From the NCBI GenBank assembly GCA_046153985.1, contig JBJXFD010000528.1, positions 1 to 5,193 on the forward strand: a stretch of 5,193 nt of DNA, read 5' to 3'. The stretch is from JABWAJ01 sp046153985. GTDB lineage: Bacteria > Bacteroidota > Bacteroidia > Chitinophagales > Saprospiraceae. The translations under genes and the position numbers were made by a program. The notes under the pieces were generated by a model, which saw nothing but the letters and a program-made list of their open reading frames with translations, did no database searches and was not told the DNA's origin. This document shows, piece after piece, positions 1-5,193 of the stretch (positions are counted from its first letter, which is position 1; the number at the start of each line of letters is the position of its first letter).

Positions 1-51
1 CATTATATTTACAGGGCAATTGCTCAAAAGGAAAAATCAATCGGTTTCTAA
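1..51 (+). CDS. Possible C-terminal tail of an upstream gene
   Basis: Frame 1 is open from the window edge for 16 codons (it reads HYIYRAIAQKEKSIGF) and ends in TAA at 49-51, whose last A is the first base of the ATG at 51. Such a TAATG junction is typical of translationally coupled operon genes. The other two forward frames are also open over these 50 bases, so the reading frame is not proven. The peptide is too short to assign to a family. If real, the 344-residue gene is an internal operon member and its promoter lies outside the window. Confidence 0.3.
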   Translation, partial: HYIYRAIAQKEKSIGF

Positions 52-1085
52 TGGAAAATTACAGCAAAGAATTTAAAGCTAAATCATTTTGGCAACGCCC
101 TGAAGGCGTCACCGGAGCCCTGGTTTTGGGTGGTGTGGTGCTGGGCGGCGGCTTTCTGCTTTATACGGCCCTGCCATTTTTGTTGGCGTTGGCCCAAAAT
201 ACGCTCTACCTAAGTTTGATGCTGGTCGCGATCGGCGCCATCGTTTATATGGTACTCGACCCGAAAATGCGCAATTTAGTCTGGTACGGCTACAAAAGCA
301 TCATGCGGTGGATGACCGGCCTTTTCGTACAAATTGATCCCATCGGCATCCTGAAAACCTATGTTGAGGATTTATCCGACAACCTGCGCAAAATGAACCG
401 CCAGATCAGCCAGTTGCGCGGACAAATGCACAAGCTCCAGGAAGTCATTGTCAACAACAAAAAAGAAATCCAAAGCAACCTGCACATCGCCAGCAAAGCT
501 AAGGAAACGAACAAACAGTCGGTAATGATCCTGAAATCGCGCCGCGCAGGCCGCCTTCAGGAATCCAATATTCGCCTGGAGGATTTATACAAAAAAATGG
601 AAATCCTCTACCGCGTTCTGACCAAAATGTACGAAAACTCTCAGGTTTTGATGGAAGACATCAAAGACCAGGTGGACGTAAAAGAGCAGGAGCGCAAAGC
701 CATCCACGCCAGCCATGGCGCCATGCGTTCTGCCATGAGCATCATCTCGGGCGATCCCGATAAACGCGCCATGTTTGATATGGCGATGGAAGCCATCACC
801 GAAGACGTAGCCAATAAAGTTGGTGAAATGGAGCGTTTCATGGAAATGTCCTCCGGGTTTATGGATTCTGTGGATCTCCAGAATGGCATTTTTGAAGAAG
901 AAGGCCTGAAAATGTTGGAAAAATGGGAAAACGAAGGCGTTTCTTTCCTGTTGGGGGAAGAAAAACAACGCTTGCTCGTTCAGGCAAACGATGAAACGGA
1001 AGTGCTCGATTTGAATGAACCGATGAAAATGCCGGTGCGTGAAACGAGCCATAAAAACCAGTACGACAACTTCTTTGAATCTTAA
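51..1085 (+). CDS. Membrane-anchored PspA/IM30-like coiled-coil protein
   Basis: The 344-residue product has two hydrophobic segments near the N terminus (about 20-48 and 51-69), with a Gly-rich stretch in the first. A basic linker follows (about 72-87), then a long, almost proline-free helical region from about 95 to 295. That region resembles PspA/IM30 (phage-shock, membrane-binding ESCRT-III-like) proteins: it opens with a DPIGILKTYVEDLSDNLRK stretch (residues 96-114), comparable to the 'DP...Y..DM...L.K' opening of PspA, and continues with charged heptads. Canonical PspA has no transmembrane helices, so this would be a membrane-fixed version. The C terminus (about 310-344) is acidic and probably disordered. 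ATG 51 is the first start in its frame, which is open to the window edge. AAAAGGA lies about 20 bases upstream, too far for a normal Shine-Dalgarno. The SBP-OmpA gene follows after 112 bases on the same strand. The PspA relation is judged by eye; the membrane and coiled-coil description is firm. Confidence 0.8.
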   Translation: MENYSKEFKAKSFWQRPEGVTGALVLGGVVLGGGFLLYTALPFLLALAQNTLYLSLMLVAIGAIVYMVLDPKMRNLVWYGYKSIMRWMTGLFVQIDPIGILKTYVEDLSDNLRKMNRQISQLRGQMHKLQEVIVNNKKEIQSNLHIASKAKETNKQSVMILKSRRAGRLQESNIRLEDLYKKMEILYRVLTKMYENSQVLMEDIKDQVDVKEQERKAIHASHGAMRSAMSIISGDPDKRAMFDMAMEAITEDVANKVGEMERFMEMSSGFMDSVDLQNGIFEEEGLKMLEKWENEGVSFLLGEEKQRLLVQANDETEVLDLNEPMKMPVRETSHKNQYDNFFES

Positions 1086-1101
1086 AATAAAGCAAGATAA
1101 C

Positions 1102-1133
1102 TACGCCCGACACATGAATTGGTGTCGGGCGTA
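1102..1133 (+). terminator. Hairpin after the PspA-like gene, possible terminator
   Basis: A perfect 12-bp inverted repeat (TACGCCCGACAC at 1102-1113, GTGTCGGGCGTA at 1122-1133) encloses an 8-base loop and starts 16 bases after the TAA of the 344-residue gene. The GC-rich stem is stable. What follows is CCTATTTCCCC, only weakly T-rich, so it may be a partial terminator or a processing/stability hairpin rather than a clean intrinsic terminator. A smaller hairpin (CAGGG-CATT-CCCTG, 1144-1157) comes directly after it. Confidence 0.5.
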
Positions 1134-1197
1134 CCTATTTCCCCAGGGCATTCCCTGAAAAATCTTATACCTCACACTTCTCTATAATTAACCAATC

Positions 1198-2760
1198 ATG
1201 GCAGCACGACTCACTACCTTTTCCAAACTGCTCATCGTTTTGGCAGTCTTGGGCGGTACTTTCTTTGGATTAAAATACTCTGGAGTTTTGGACGGCGCCG
1301 GAGATGGCTCAACAGAAGCCAAAGAAGAAAAAAAGTCTTCCAACAAAAGCAGCGCCGGTGACGACGACGTCATTAAGGTCGGCGTTGTGACCTGGGGCGG
1401 ATACGCCGGCGGGCAGTATTTCAACGAAGGCTTTGAAGCCAGCGCCAAGTCCCGCTTTTCAAAAGAATACGGCATTGATGTTGAATTTAAAGTACTGGAT
1501 GACTTCGAAGCTTCGAGAAATGCTTTTAAAGCGGATGAAGTCAACCTGCTTTGGCAAACCATAGATGCGTTTCCCACAGAAGTAAACGGACTCGCTGATT
1601 TTGACCCGGTTGTGGTCTTTCAGTCCGACTGGTCAAGGGGTGGCGATGCCGTAGTTGCGCGGCCTGGTATTACGAAAGTATCTGACCTGAAAGGCAAAAA
1701 AGTGGCTGTTGCCGAGTTGACGCCTTCGCATTCTTTCCTGCTTTGGTTGCTCGAAGCGGGTGGGTTGACGGCCAATGACATTGAGATTGTTGCTCAGCCA
1801 AACGCCATTGACGCAGCGGAAGTGTTCAAAAGCCGCAATGTGGATGCTGCTGTCGTCTGGAGCCCGGACGACATCCTTTGCACAAAAGCAGTGCCCGGAT
1901 CGCGCATTTTGGAAAGCACCCGTTCCGCTTCGTTCATCATTGCTGACGTTTTTTTAGCAAAGCGTGAGTACGCGGAAAAAAATAAAGCAAAGCTTCAAAA
2001 GTTGTACGAAGGCTGGATGCGTGGCGCCGCTGAAATTAATGCTTCGAAAGAATCCCGCAGGAAAGCTGCCCAGATTCTGTCAGAAGAATTCACAGAACGC
2101 GGCACCGCGTTGACAACGGATGAGGCCGACCAGATGATTGGCAACGTGCGTTTGGTTACGCACGGCGACAACCAGAATTTCTTTGGGCTGAACTCGGGCT
2201 TCAAAGGGGTAAACGGCAATAACCTGTACACCAACATGTCAGAAAAATATGCTGCGCTGGGCTATATTGAAGGACGTGTTCCGTTGTTTCGCCAGGTCGC
2301 TTATCCAGGATTGGTCACCGCGACTAACTCGCTCAGCGGGAGCGAACATGCAGCAGAAGGGCAAAAGGCTTTCACCAAAGTTGCTGCCGATGAAGGAAAA
2401 GAAAAAGAAGCTTTTGCCACTAAACGCGTGAGCATTAGTTTCCGCAGTGGCGAATTTTTGCTGGATGAAAATGCGAAATACATCATTGACAAAGAATTCG
2501 TGGACATTGCGAAAGCTTTCGGGAATTCCAGAATTCGTATCGAAGGCAATACCGACAATGTGGGTAACCGCGCTTCCAATGTTGCGCTTTCTCAAAAACG
2601 GGCTCAATCGGTTGCGGACTACTTAGCCAGGGCACACGGCATGTCGGCGAACCGTTTCATTGTCGTTGGCAATGGCCCGGATAAACCAGTCGGTTCCAAC
2701 AGCGCTGAAAGTGGCCGGGCGCAGAACCGGCGGACGGATTTTGAGTTGGTCCGAGATTAG
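1198..2760 (+). CDS. Substrate-binding (NMT1/TauA-like) and OmpA-like fusion protein
   Basis: The 520-residue product has four parts. Residues 8-26 are one hydrophobic helix with no clear lipobox or cleavage site, most likely an uncleaved inner-membrane anchor. Residues 35-57 are a polar Lys/Ser/Glu/Asp linker. Residues about 58-330 resemble ABC-transporter substrate-binding proteins of the NMT1/TauA/SsuA kind: a VGVVTWGGYAGG start, then ITKVSDLKGKKVAV (158-171) followed by S.SF.L..LLEAGGL and DAAVVWSPD (216-224). Residues about 405-520 are an OmpA/MotB-type peptidoglycan-binding domain, with NTDNVG (451-456), LSQKRAQSVADYL (464-476) and GRAQNRR (506-512). D453 and R468 sit 15 apart, as do the diaminopimelate-binding Asp/Arg pair of Acinetobacter OmpA. 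Predicted topology is a short cytoplasmic N terminus, a periplasmic ligand-binding domain and a cell-wall-binding tail. No permease or ATPase gene is adjacent, so import is doubtful and sensing or tethering is more likely. ATG 1198 has no good Shine-Dalgarno, as is usual in Bacteroidota. Genomes label such genes 'phosphate ABC transporter substrate-binding/OmpA family protein'; the sequence gives no evidence for phosphate. Confidence 0.9.
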   Translation: MAARLTTFSKLLIVLAVLGGTFFGLKYSGVLDGAGDGSTEAKEEKKSSNKSSAGDDDVIKVGVVTWGGYAGGQYFNEGFEASAKSRFSKEYGIDVEFKVLDDFEASRNAFKADEVNLLWQTIDAFPTEVNGLADFDPVVVFQSDWSRGGDAVVARPGITKVSDLKGKKVAVAELTPSHSFLLWLLEAGGLTANDIEIVAQPNAIDAAEVFKSRNVDAAVVWSPDDILCTKAVPGSRILESTRSASFIIADVFLAKREYAEKNKAKLQKLYEGWMRGAAEINASKESRRKAAQILSEEFTERGTALTTDEADQMIGNVRLVTHGDNQNFFGLNSGFKGVNGNNLYTNMSEKYAALGYIEGRVPLFRQVAYPGLVTATNSLSGSEHAAEGQKAFTKVAADEGKEKEAFATKRVSISFRSGEFLLDENAKYIIDKEFVDIAKAFGNSRIRIEGNTDNVGNRASNVALSQKRAQSVADYLARAHGMSANRFIVVGNGPDKPVGSNSAESGRAQNRRTDFELVRD

Positions 2761-2769
2761 ATAAGGTTT

Positions 2770-2839
2770 TTCTTTAGAGTTCGATTGCTGTGGTCGTTTC
2801 GACTCCGCTCAACGACCACAGCAATCGGACTCTAAAGAA
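2770..2839. repeat. 29-bp stem inverted repeat with REP-like core
   Basis: The arms at 2770-2798 and 2811-2839 are complementary along all 29 positions apart from one T/G position (a G-U wobble in RNA), around a 12-base loop TCGACTCCGCTC. It begins 10 bases after the stop of the SBP-OmpA gene, between convergent genes. The central TTTCGACTCCGCTCAA resembles, from memory, a dispersed REP-like intergenic motif found in many bacteria. No T-run follows on either strand: the T-run precedes the left arm on the + strand. It is therefore not a textbook terminator, though it could block transcription in both directions or protect the mRNA 3' end. Confidence 0.85.
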
Positions 2840-2873
2840 TTGACAGAAACTAATTAATTGGTTTTCAACAAAC

Positions 2874-2915
2874 ATGCCATGAGGCATCCCAATAACTTGG
2901 CATGCCTCATGGCAT
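2874..2915. repeat. Nested palindromic hairpin between convergent genes
   Basis: The arms ATGCCATGAGGCAT (2874-2887) and ATGCCTCATGGCAT (2902-2915) are exact reverse complements. After one C/C mismatch the stem continues for four more pairs (CCAA/TTGG) and closes on a TAAC tetraloop. Each arm is itself an inverted repeat (ATGCC...GGCAT), so either one large hairpin or two small ones could form. It lies 36 bases past the stop of the DUF4058 gene on the - strand and could serve as its 3' end structure. The following - strand sequence (GTTTGTTGAAAACC) is only loosely T-rich. Confidence 0.75.
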
Positions 2916-2951
2916 TTCAGGCGACATCTAAACCAAGATTTCGGGATGCTT

Positions 2952-3728
2952 TCAGTAAGCGCTAAGCAATTCGCTCATCCATAGCCGATCGGCTTCTGAA
3001 AGGGCAGGTGGAGGAGGAGTGTTTTGGTAATCAATAGAAAGGTGGTACATGCTTCGCTCATAAATGATATCCAGCGCCTTTTTTAAATCAAGTGGAATAT
3101 CTTCGTCAGGCTCAGCTAAAGGAACAGGTAGTACTGGCAGCAAATCACGCAGATTAAGGGCCCAGACTTCCGTATTTTGCGACCCGGCACGAGAAAGTAG
3201 CATGGCGTAATCTGAAAGAGGCAGCATCGGGTGTACTAATGGTCGGACCCCTCTTCGCAACAAATCTATCTCCAGCAGGTGAACACCACTACGCTGTATT
3301 CCTATCCGTTTTTCACGATAAGCTTCTAATCCCGGTGATTTTTTGTTGACCGGCGATAAAATTTCTATGGTAGTGATCAGGCGATTATGAGCAGTATCTC
3401 GAATTTCTATTACAGGAATGCGAACCGTTATGCTTGCATTCGTAGGAATGGTTACCGTGGGGGCACTGATTGTAGGCGTATTTCCATAAGCTAAAGCGGG
3501 TTCTTTTACCTTACTTTGGCGCATTAATACGGCGATATCCGGATAAGTGATGCCTATTTCTACTTCAGGCGTTGTATCGGTAACGGTATAGGTTTCAAGG
3601 CGAGCAACGTATTTTGGGGCAAGCAAAGGAGCCAACAATTCCTTTATGGCGCCAGCCAAGCTGCTGTGGACATCCGGCCATAAATGACCTTCCAGAAAAG
3701 GATCCATGCCTGGGAATACCGATTTCAT
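2952..3728 (-). CDS. DUF4058 family protein
   Basis: The 258-residue product has the DUF4058 signature: the N-terminal FPGMDPFLEG...WPDVHSSL (residues 5-24), then PDIAVL (63-68), IEILSPVNK (121-129), Y..KR (137-141) and GVHLLEIDLLRRG (148-160), ending in a Pro-rich stretch (238-241) and a short helical tail. Its length matches the family, so it appears intact. There is no signal peptide or membrane helix, so it is predicted to be cytoplasmic. Its function is not established. The order PD, E-x-LSP, K, GV..xEID resembles the Uma2/DUF820 group of PD-(D/E)XK nuclease-like proteins; that link is inferred by eye. ATG 3728 is set by the family N terminus. It lies 93 bases downstream of the anti-sigma gene on the same strand with a promoter-like box in the gap, and converges with the SBP-OmpA gene, so it is probably its own transcription unit. 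Confidence 0.88.
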   Translation of the reverse strand: MKSVFPGMDPFLEGHLWPDVHSSLAGAIKELLAPLLAPKYVARLETYTVTDTTPEVEIGITYPDIAVLMRQSKVKEPALAYGNTPTISAPTVTIPTNASITVRIPVIEIRDTAHNRLITTIEILSPVNKKSPGLEAYREKRIGIQRSGVHLLEIDLLRRGVRPLVHPMLPLSDYAMLLSRAGSQNTEVWALNLRDLLPVLPVPLAEPDEDIPLDLKKALDIIYERSMYHLSIDYQNTPPPPALSEADRLWMSELLSAY

Positions 3729-3751
3729 TTGTGCGAATTACGATTTACACA

Positions 3752-3759
3752 CAAATATA
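3752..3759 (-). promoter_or_regulatory. Bacteroidota-type -7 box for the DUF4058 gene
   Basis: On the - strand this reads TATATTTG, an exact match to the Bacteroidota -7 consensus TAnnTTTG, 23 bases before the ATG. No clear TTTG/TTG -33 element is found at about 19-21 bases further upstream. The match is short and the region is AT-rich, so it could be chance. Confidence 0.4.
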
Positions 3760-3821
3760 CACAATAATCGGCTACGGTTTGTTTGAAAAATCAGGGTGTT
3801 CATTAGAAATGCAATTTGATT

Positions 3822-4238
3822 TCATTTTGACTTACCAGATTCAACCTGAAAAGCCAGAATTAATTTCTGGTCGCTGCTCCCTTCTGCAATGGGGCGTGCA
3901 GCCCGCTCATGTTGCCTCGAATATTCAACAGCCCGGATCGGCGCTTCGTCTGCCTCTGAAACAGGAGTCAGGAGTTCAAAGCTTTGGGGCGCCGGATTTT
4001 CCTTTGCCGCGTAGGCGGTCTGGCGAGCGTTGTCTAACAATGGCAGGATAGCTGCTAAAGCGACCACAAAAGCAAGCACCGCAGCGATGCTGGTGATGCC
4101 GAAAAACTGAATGCGTCGCCTGCGCCGCTGTGCCTCCAGTTTGCCTTCCAATTTGCGCCAGGCCGAGCCCGAGGGGTTTACTTTTAGCTGTTGGCCACTT
4201 TCGCGAAAAGCGTCAAAGACGTCTCTTCTCTTTTTCAT
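3822..4238 (-). CDS. Putative single-pass membrane anti-sigma factor
   Basis: The 138-residue product has a cytoplasmic N-terminal part (1-43) with FDAFRESGQQLKVNPSGSAW and a following KLEGKLEAQRRRRR, one transmembrane helix (about 45-68, preceded by the R38-R42 basic cluster, giving an N-in topology), and a periplasmic tail of about 70 residues without a recognisable domain. This 'F...KV.PS..AW.KLE..L' layout is common in genes directly after ECF sigma factors in Bacteroidota. There is no zinc-binding HxxxCxxC motif and no FecR-like domain. The gene starts 32 bases after the sigma stop on the same strand, so co-transcription is likely. The role of holding the sigma factor at the membrane comes from position and architecture. 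The short tail suggests that the signal is not read by a large sensor domain in this protein. No Shine-Dalgarno is visible before ATG 4238. Confidence 0.75.
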   Translation of the reverse strand: MKKRRDVFDAFRESGQQLKVNPSGSAWRKLEGKLEAQRRRRRIQFFGITSIAAVLAFVVALAAILPLLDNARQTAYAAKENPAPQSFELLTPVSEADEAPIRAVEYSRQHERAARPIAEGSSDQKLILAFQVESGKSK

Positions 4239-4270
4239 AGTTGTTATTTTTGCTCGAATGCGTTAACGAT

Positions 4271-4807
4271 TCATTGAAGCGGATATCGCTGGCGAATCAG
4301 TATTTCCTGGAGCCGTTGTTTGGCCAGGATTAATTGAGACTTTGACGTATTGATGCTGATGCCAAGCAATTCCGCGATTTCGCGATGTTTCATTCCTTCC
4401 AGTACGTAAAGATTAAAGACGGTTCGGTAGCCGGTCGGCAATTGATCTAAATAGCTGAGCAATTCCCGGGCACTGATCTCTTCTTCGATTGTTGCGTTTT
4501 CCCCGGCGTCAATCTGGGGATTCAATTCCTGTGCGTGTTGCAGGGCGTGGGTGCGTCGGAGGAACATCAGGGCTTCGTTTACCATGATGCGGCGAATCCA
4601 CCCCTCAAAACTGCCCATATCCCTGAATTGGTTGATGTTGGTCAATACTTTATAAAACGCTTCAACCAATACATCTTCCGCATCTTCTTCCCGTTTCAGA
4701 TAGCGCCTGCAAACCCCCAGCATAACAGGGGAATAGCGTTCAAACAACATTTGTTGCGCTTTCCGGTCTTCCTGTTTGCAGGCAGCGATCAATGTTTTTT
4801 CGTCCAC
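4271..4807 (-). CDS. ECF RNA polymerase sigma factor (sigma-70 family)
   Basis: The 178-residue product is a complete ECF (group 4) sigma factor. Region 2 spans about residues 8-86 (YLKREEDAEDVLVEAFYKVL at 36-55 is the core-binding 2.2 helix; FEGWIRRIMVNEALMFLRR at 67-85 covers 2.3/2.4, the -10-reading part). A poorly conserved linker follows (about 87-110). Region 4 is about 111-170 (LPTGYRTVFNLYVLEGMKHREIAELLGIS, then the recognition helix INTSKSQLILAKQRL at 152-166). The start is GTG at 4807: the frame stays open upstream to a TGA near 4972 but contains no ATG, GTG or TTG before this GTG, and the resulting N terminus (MDEKTLIAACKQ.D..AQ..LFE.Y) fits the family. It sits just before the putative anti-sigma gene and is divergent from lysA. 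No TAnnTTTG box is visible upstream, so it may use another promoter class or control itself; its regulon cannot be read here. Confidence 0.95.
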   Translation of the reverse strand: MDEKTLIAACKQEDRKAQQMLFERYSPVMLGVCRRYLKREEDAEDVLVEAFYKVLTNINQFRDMGSFEGWIRRIMVNEALMFLRRTHALQHAQELNPQIDAGENATIEEEISARELLSYLDQLPTGYRTVFNLYVLEGMKHREIAELLGISINTSKSQLILAKQRLQEILIRQRYPLQ

Positions 4808-5005
4808 GCGGAAGTTTTTCTTCGGTTCACTTGAAGGCAGCGGCGCAACAAGCTTGATATACAGATAGATGTTATCTTCAACACTTTTGGTGTGAAACTT
4901 TTCCCCTTTGAAAATTATTATCTTTGCGCCTATTTTTCGGAAATAGATGACGAAAGGGAAAAGCCTGCGTCAAAATTGCATTTTTTTCATCACTAACAAA
5001 AGGAA
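4808..5005. other. Divergent intergenic region between the sigma gene and lysA
   Basis: These 198 bases separate the GTG start of the sigma gene (- strand) from the lysA ATG (+ strand), so both promoters should lie here. The lysA-facing side has a good -7 box (4919-4926). The sigma-facing side has no recognisable primary-type box. A short inverted repeat, ACAC-TTTTG-GTGT (4881-4893), lies mid-region and may be incidental. No small gene is convincing. Confidence 0.6.
4919..4926 (+). promoter_or_regulatory. Bacteroidota-type -7 box for lysA
   Basis: TATCTTTG matches the -7 consensus TAnnTTTG exactly. Only a degenerate -33 candidate (TTTT at 4899-4902) lies at the expected distance; better TTTG runs at 4886-4889 and 4907-4910 are misplaced. 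Transcription from here would give a leader of roughly 70 bases before the ATG. Confidence 0.5.
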
Positions 5006-5193
5006 ATGTACCTGAACAACAACCGTTATTTGCTGACCGGCGGCGTAGACCCGCTCGTTTTGTGCGAAAAATATGGTTGTCCGCTGTATGTATACGACAG
5101 CGCCATCATTGAACGCCAATATCAGCGCATTTTGGATGCTTTTAATGTTCCGAAGCTGAAGATTAATTACGCATGTAAAGCTTCAAGCAACCT
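5006..5193 (+). CDS. lysA: Diaminopimelate decarboxylase, N-terminal part (cut by window edge)
   Basis: The first 62 codons read MYLNNNRYLLTGGVDPLVLC at the start, then EKYGCPLYVYD (residues 21-31) and INYACKASSN (53-62). This is the N terminus of a fold-type III PLP-dependent decarboxylase. K58 in YACKAS is the expected lysine that binds pyridoxal phosphate, and 'VDPL.L.EKYG.PLYVYD' is characteristic of LysA, which converts meso-diaminopimelate to L-lysine plus CO2 in the cytoplasm. The start is fixed by an in-frame TAA at 4994-4996; ATG 5006 is the first start after it. The AGGA just before it is too close to act as a normal Shine-Dalgarno. The rest of the gene lies beyond the window. Related enzymes (carboxynorspermidine or ornithine/arginine decarboxylases) share the fold, but this N-terminal pattern fits LysA best. 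Confidence 0.88.
   Translation, partial: MYLNNNRYLLTGGVDPLVLCEKYGCPLYVYDSAIIERQYQRILDAFNVPKLKINYACKASSN

Noticed and set aside
585..1113. Antisense open frames opposite the PspA-like gene (one rich in His and Phe)
   Set aside because: Composition is what the complement of a Glu/Met/Lys-rich coiled-coil gene gives; no domain, and the + strand gene explains the region.
1188..2607. Several open frames on both strands inside the SBP-OmpA gene
   Set aside because: All are wholly or almost wholly inside a gene with two recognisable domains; none shows a family motif.
2761..2951. CRISPR array or phage attachment site
   Set aside because: The repeats are inverted, not regularly spaced direct repeats, and there are no cas, integrase or tRNA sequences nearby.
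3614..4051. 145-codon + strand open frame spanning the DUF4058 start and the anti-sigma tail
   Set aside because: It overlaps two better-supported - strand genes and their intergenic promoter region, and its translation shows no domain or membrane pattern.
4535..4834. 99-codon + strand open frame opposite the sigma factor
   Set aside because: It is antisense to clear sigma regions 2.2-2.4; a shadow.
4881..4893. ACAC-TTTTG-GTGT as an operator
   Set aside because: Four-base arms are too short to distinguish from chance.
4947..5015. Short ORF upstream of lysA (ATG at 4947, 22 codons) as a leader peptide
   Set aside because: Its frame differs from lysA and it overlaps the lysA start, but it has no run of Lys codons and no attenuator-like hairpins, so a lysine leader is not supported.

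Overview
The window looks like a chromosomal segment of a Bacteroidota bacterium, probably from the Saprospiria/Cytophagia side, although the sequence does not fix the rank. Three things point there: -7 boxes of the TAnnTTTG type (two good matches), starts without a properly spaced Shine-Dalgarno, and an ECF sigma / short membrane anti-sigma pair of the kind common in this phylum. Base composition is balanced and even, and no transposase, integrase, tRNA, rRNA or CRISPR array is visible.

Layout. Positions 1-2760, + strand: a possible tail of an upstream gene touching the next start as TAATG; a 344-residue protein with two N-terminal membrane helices followed by a long PspA/IM30-like helical domain; a hairpin; then a 520-residue protein with a membrane anchor, an NMT1/TauA-type substrate-binding domain and a C-terminal OmpA-like peptidoglycan-binding domain. 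Positions 2761-2951, between convergent genes: two strong hairpins, one of them a 29-bp stem around a REP-like core. Positions 2952-4807, - strand: a DUF4058 protein (with its own promoter-like box), a single-pass putative anti-sigma factor, and an ECF sigma factor starting at GTG. Positions 4808-5005: divergent promoter region. Positions 5006-5193, + strand: the first 62 codons of diaminopimelate decarboxylase (lysA), cut by the window edge.

How the genes may work together. The first two complete genes plausibly form an envelope unit: one protein that coats or stabilises the inner membrane, and one that joins the inner membrane to peptidoglycan and carries a ligand-binding domain in the periplasm. 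This is inferred from domain content and adjacency. The sigma and anti-sigma genes, 32 bases apart in the same direction, form a transmembrane signalling pair whose signal and regulon cannot be read from the window. DUF4058 and lysA look like independent neighbours. The best candidate for an under-described system is the PspA-like / SBP-OmpA pair.
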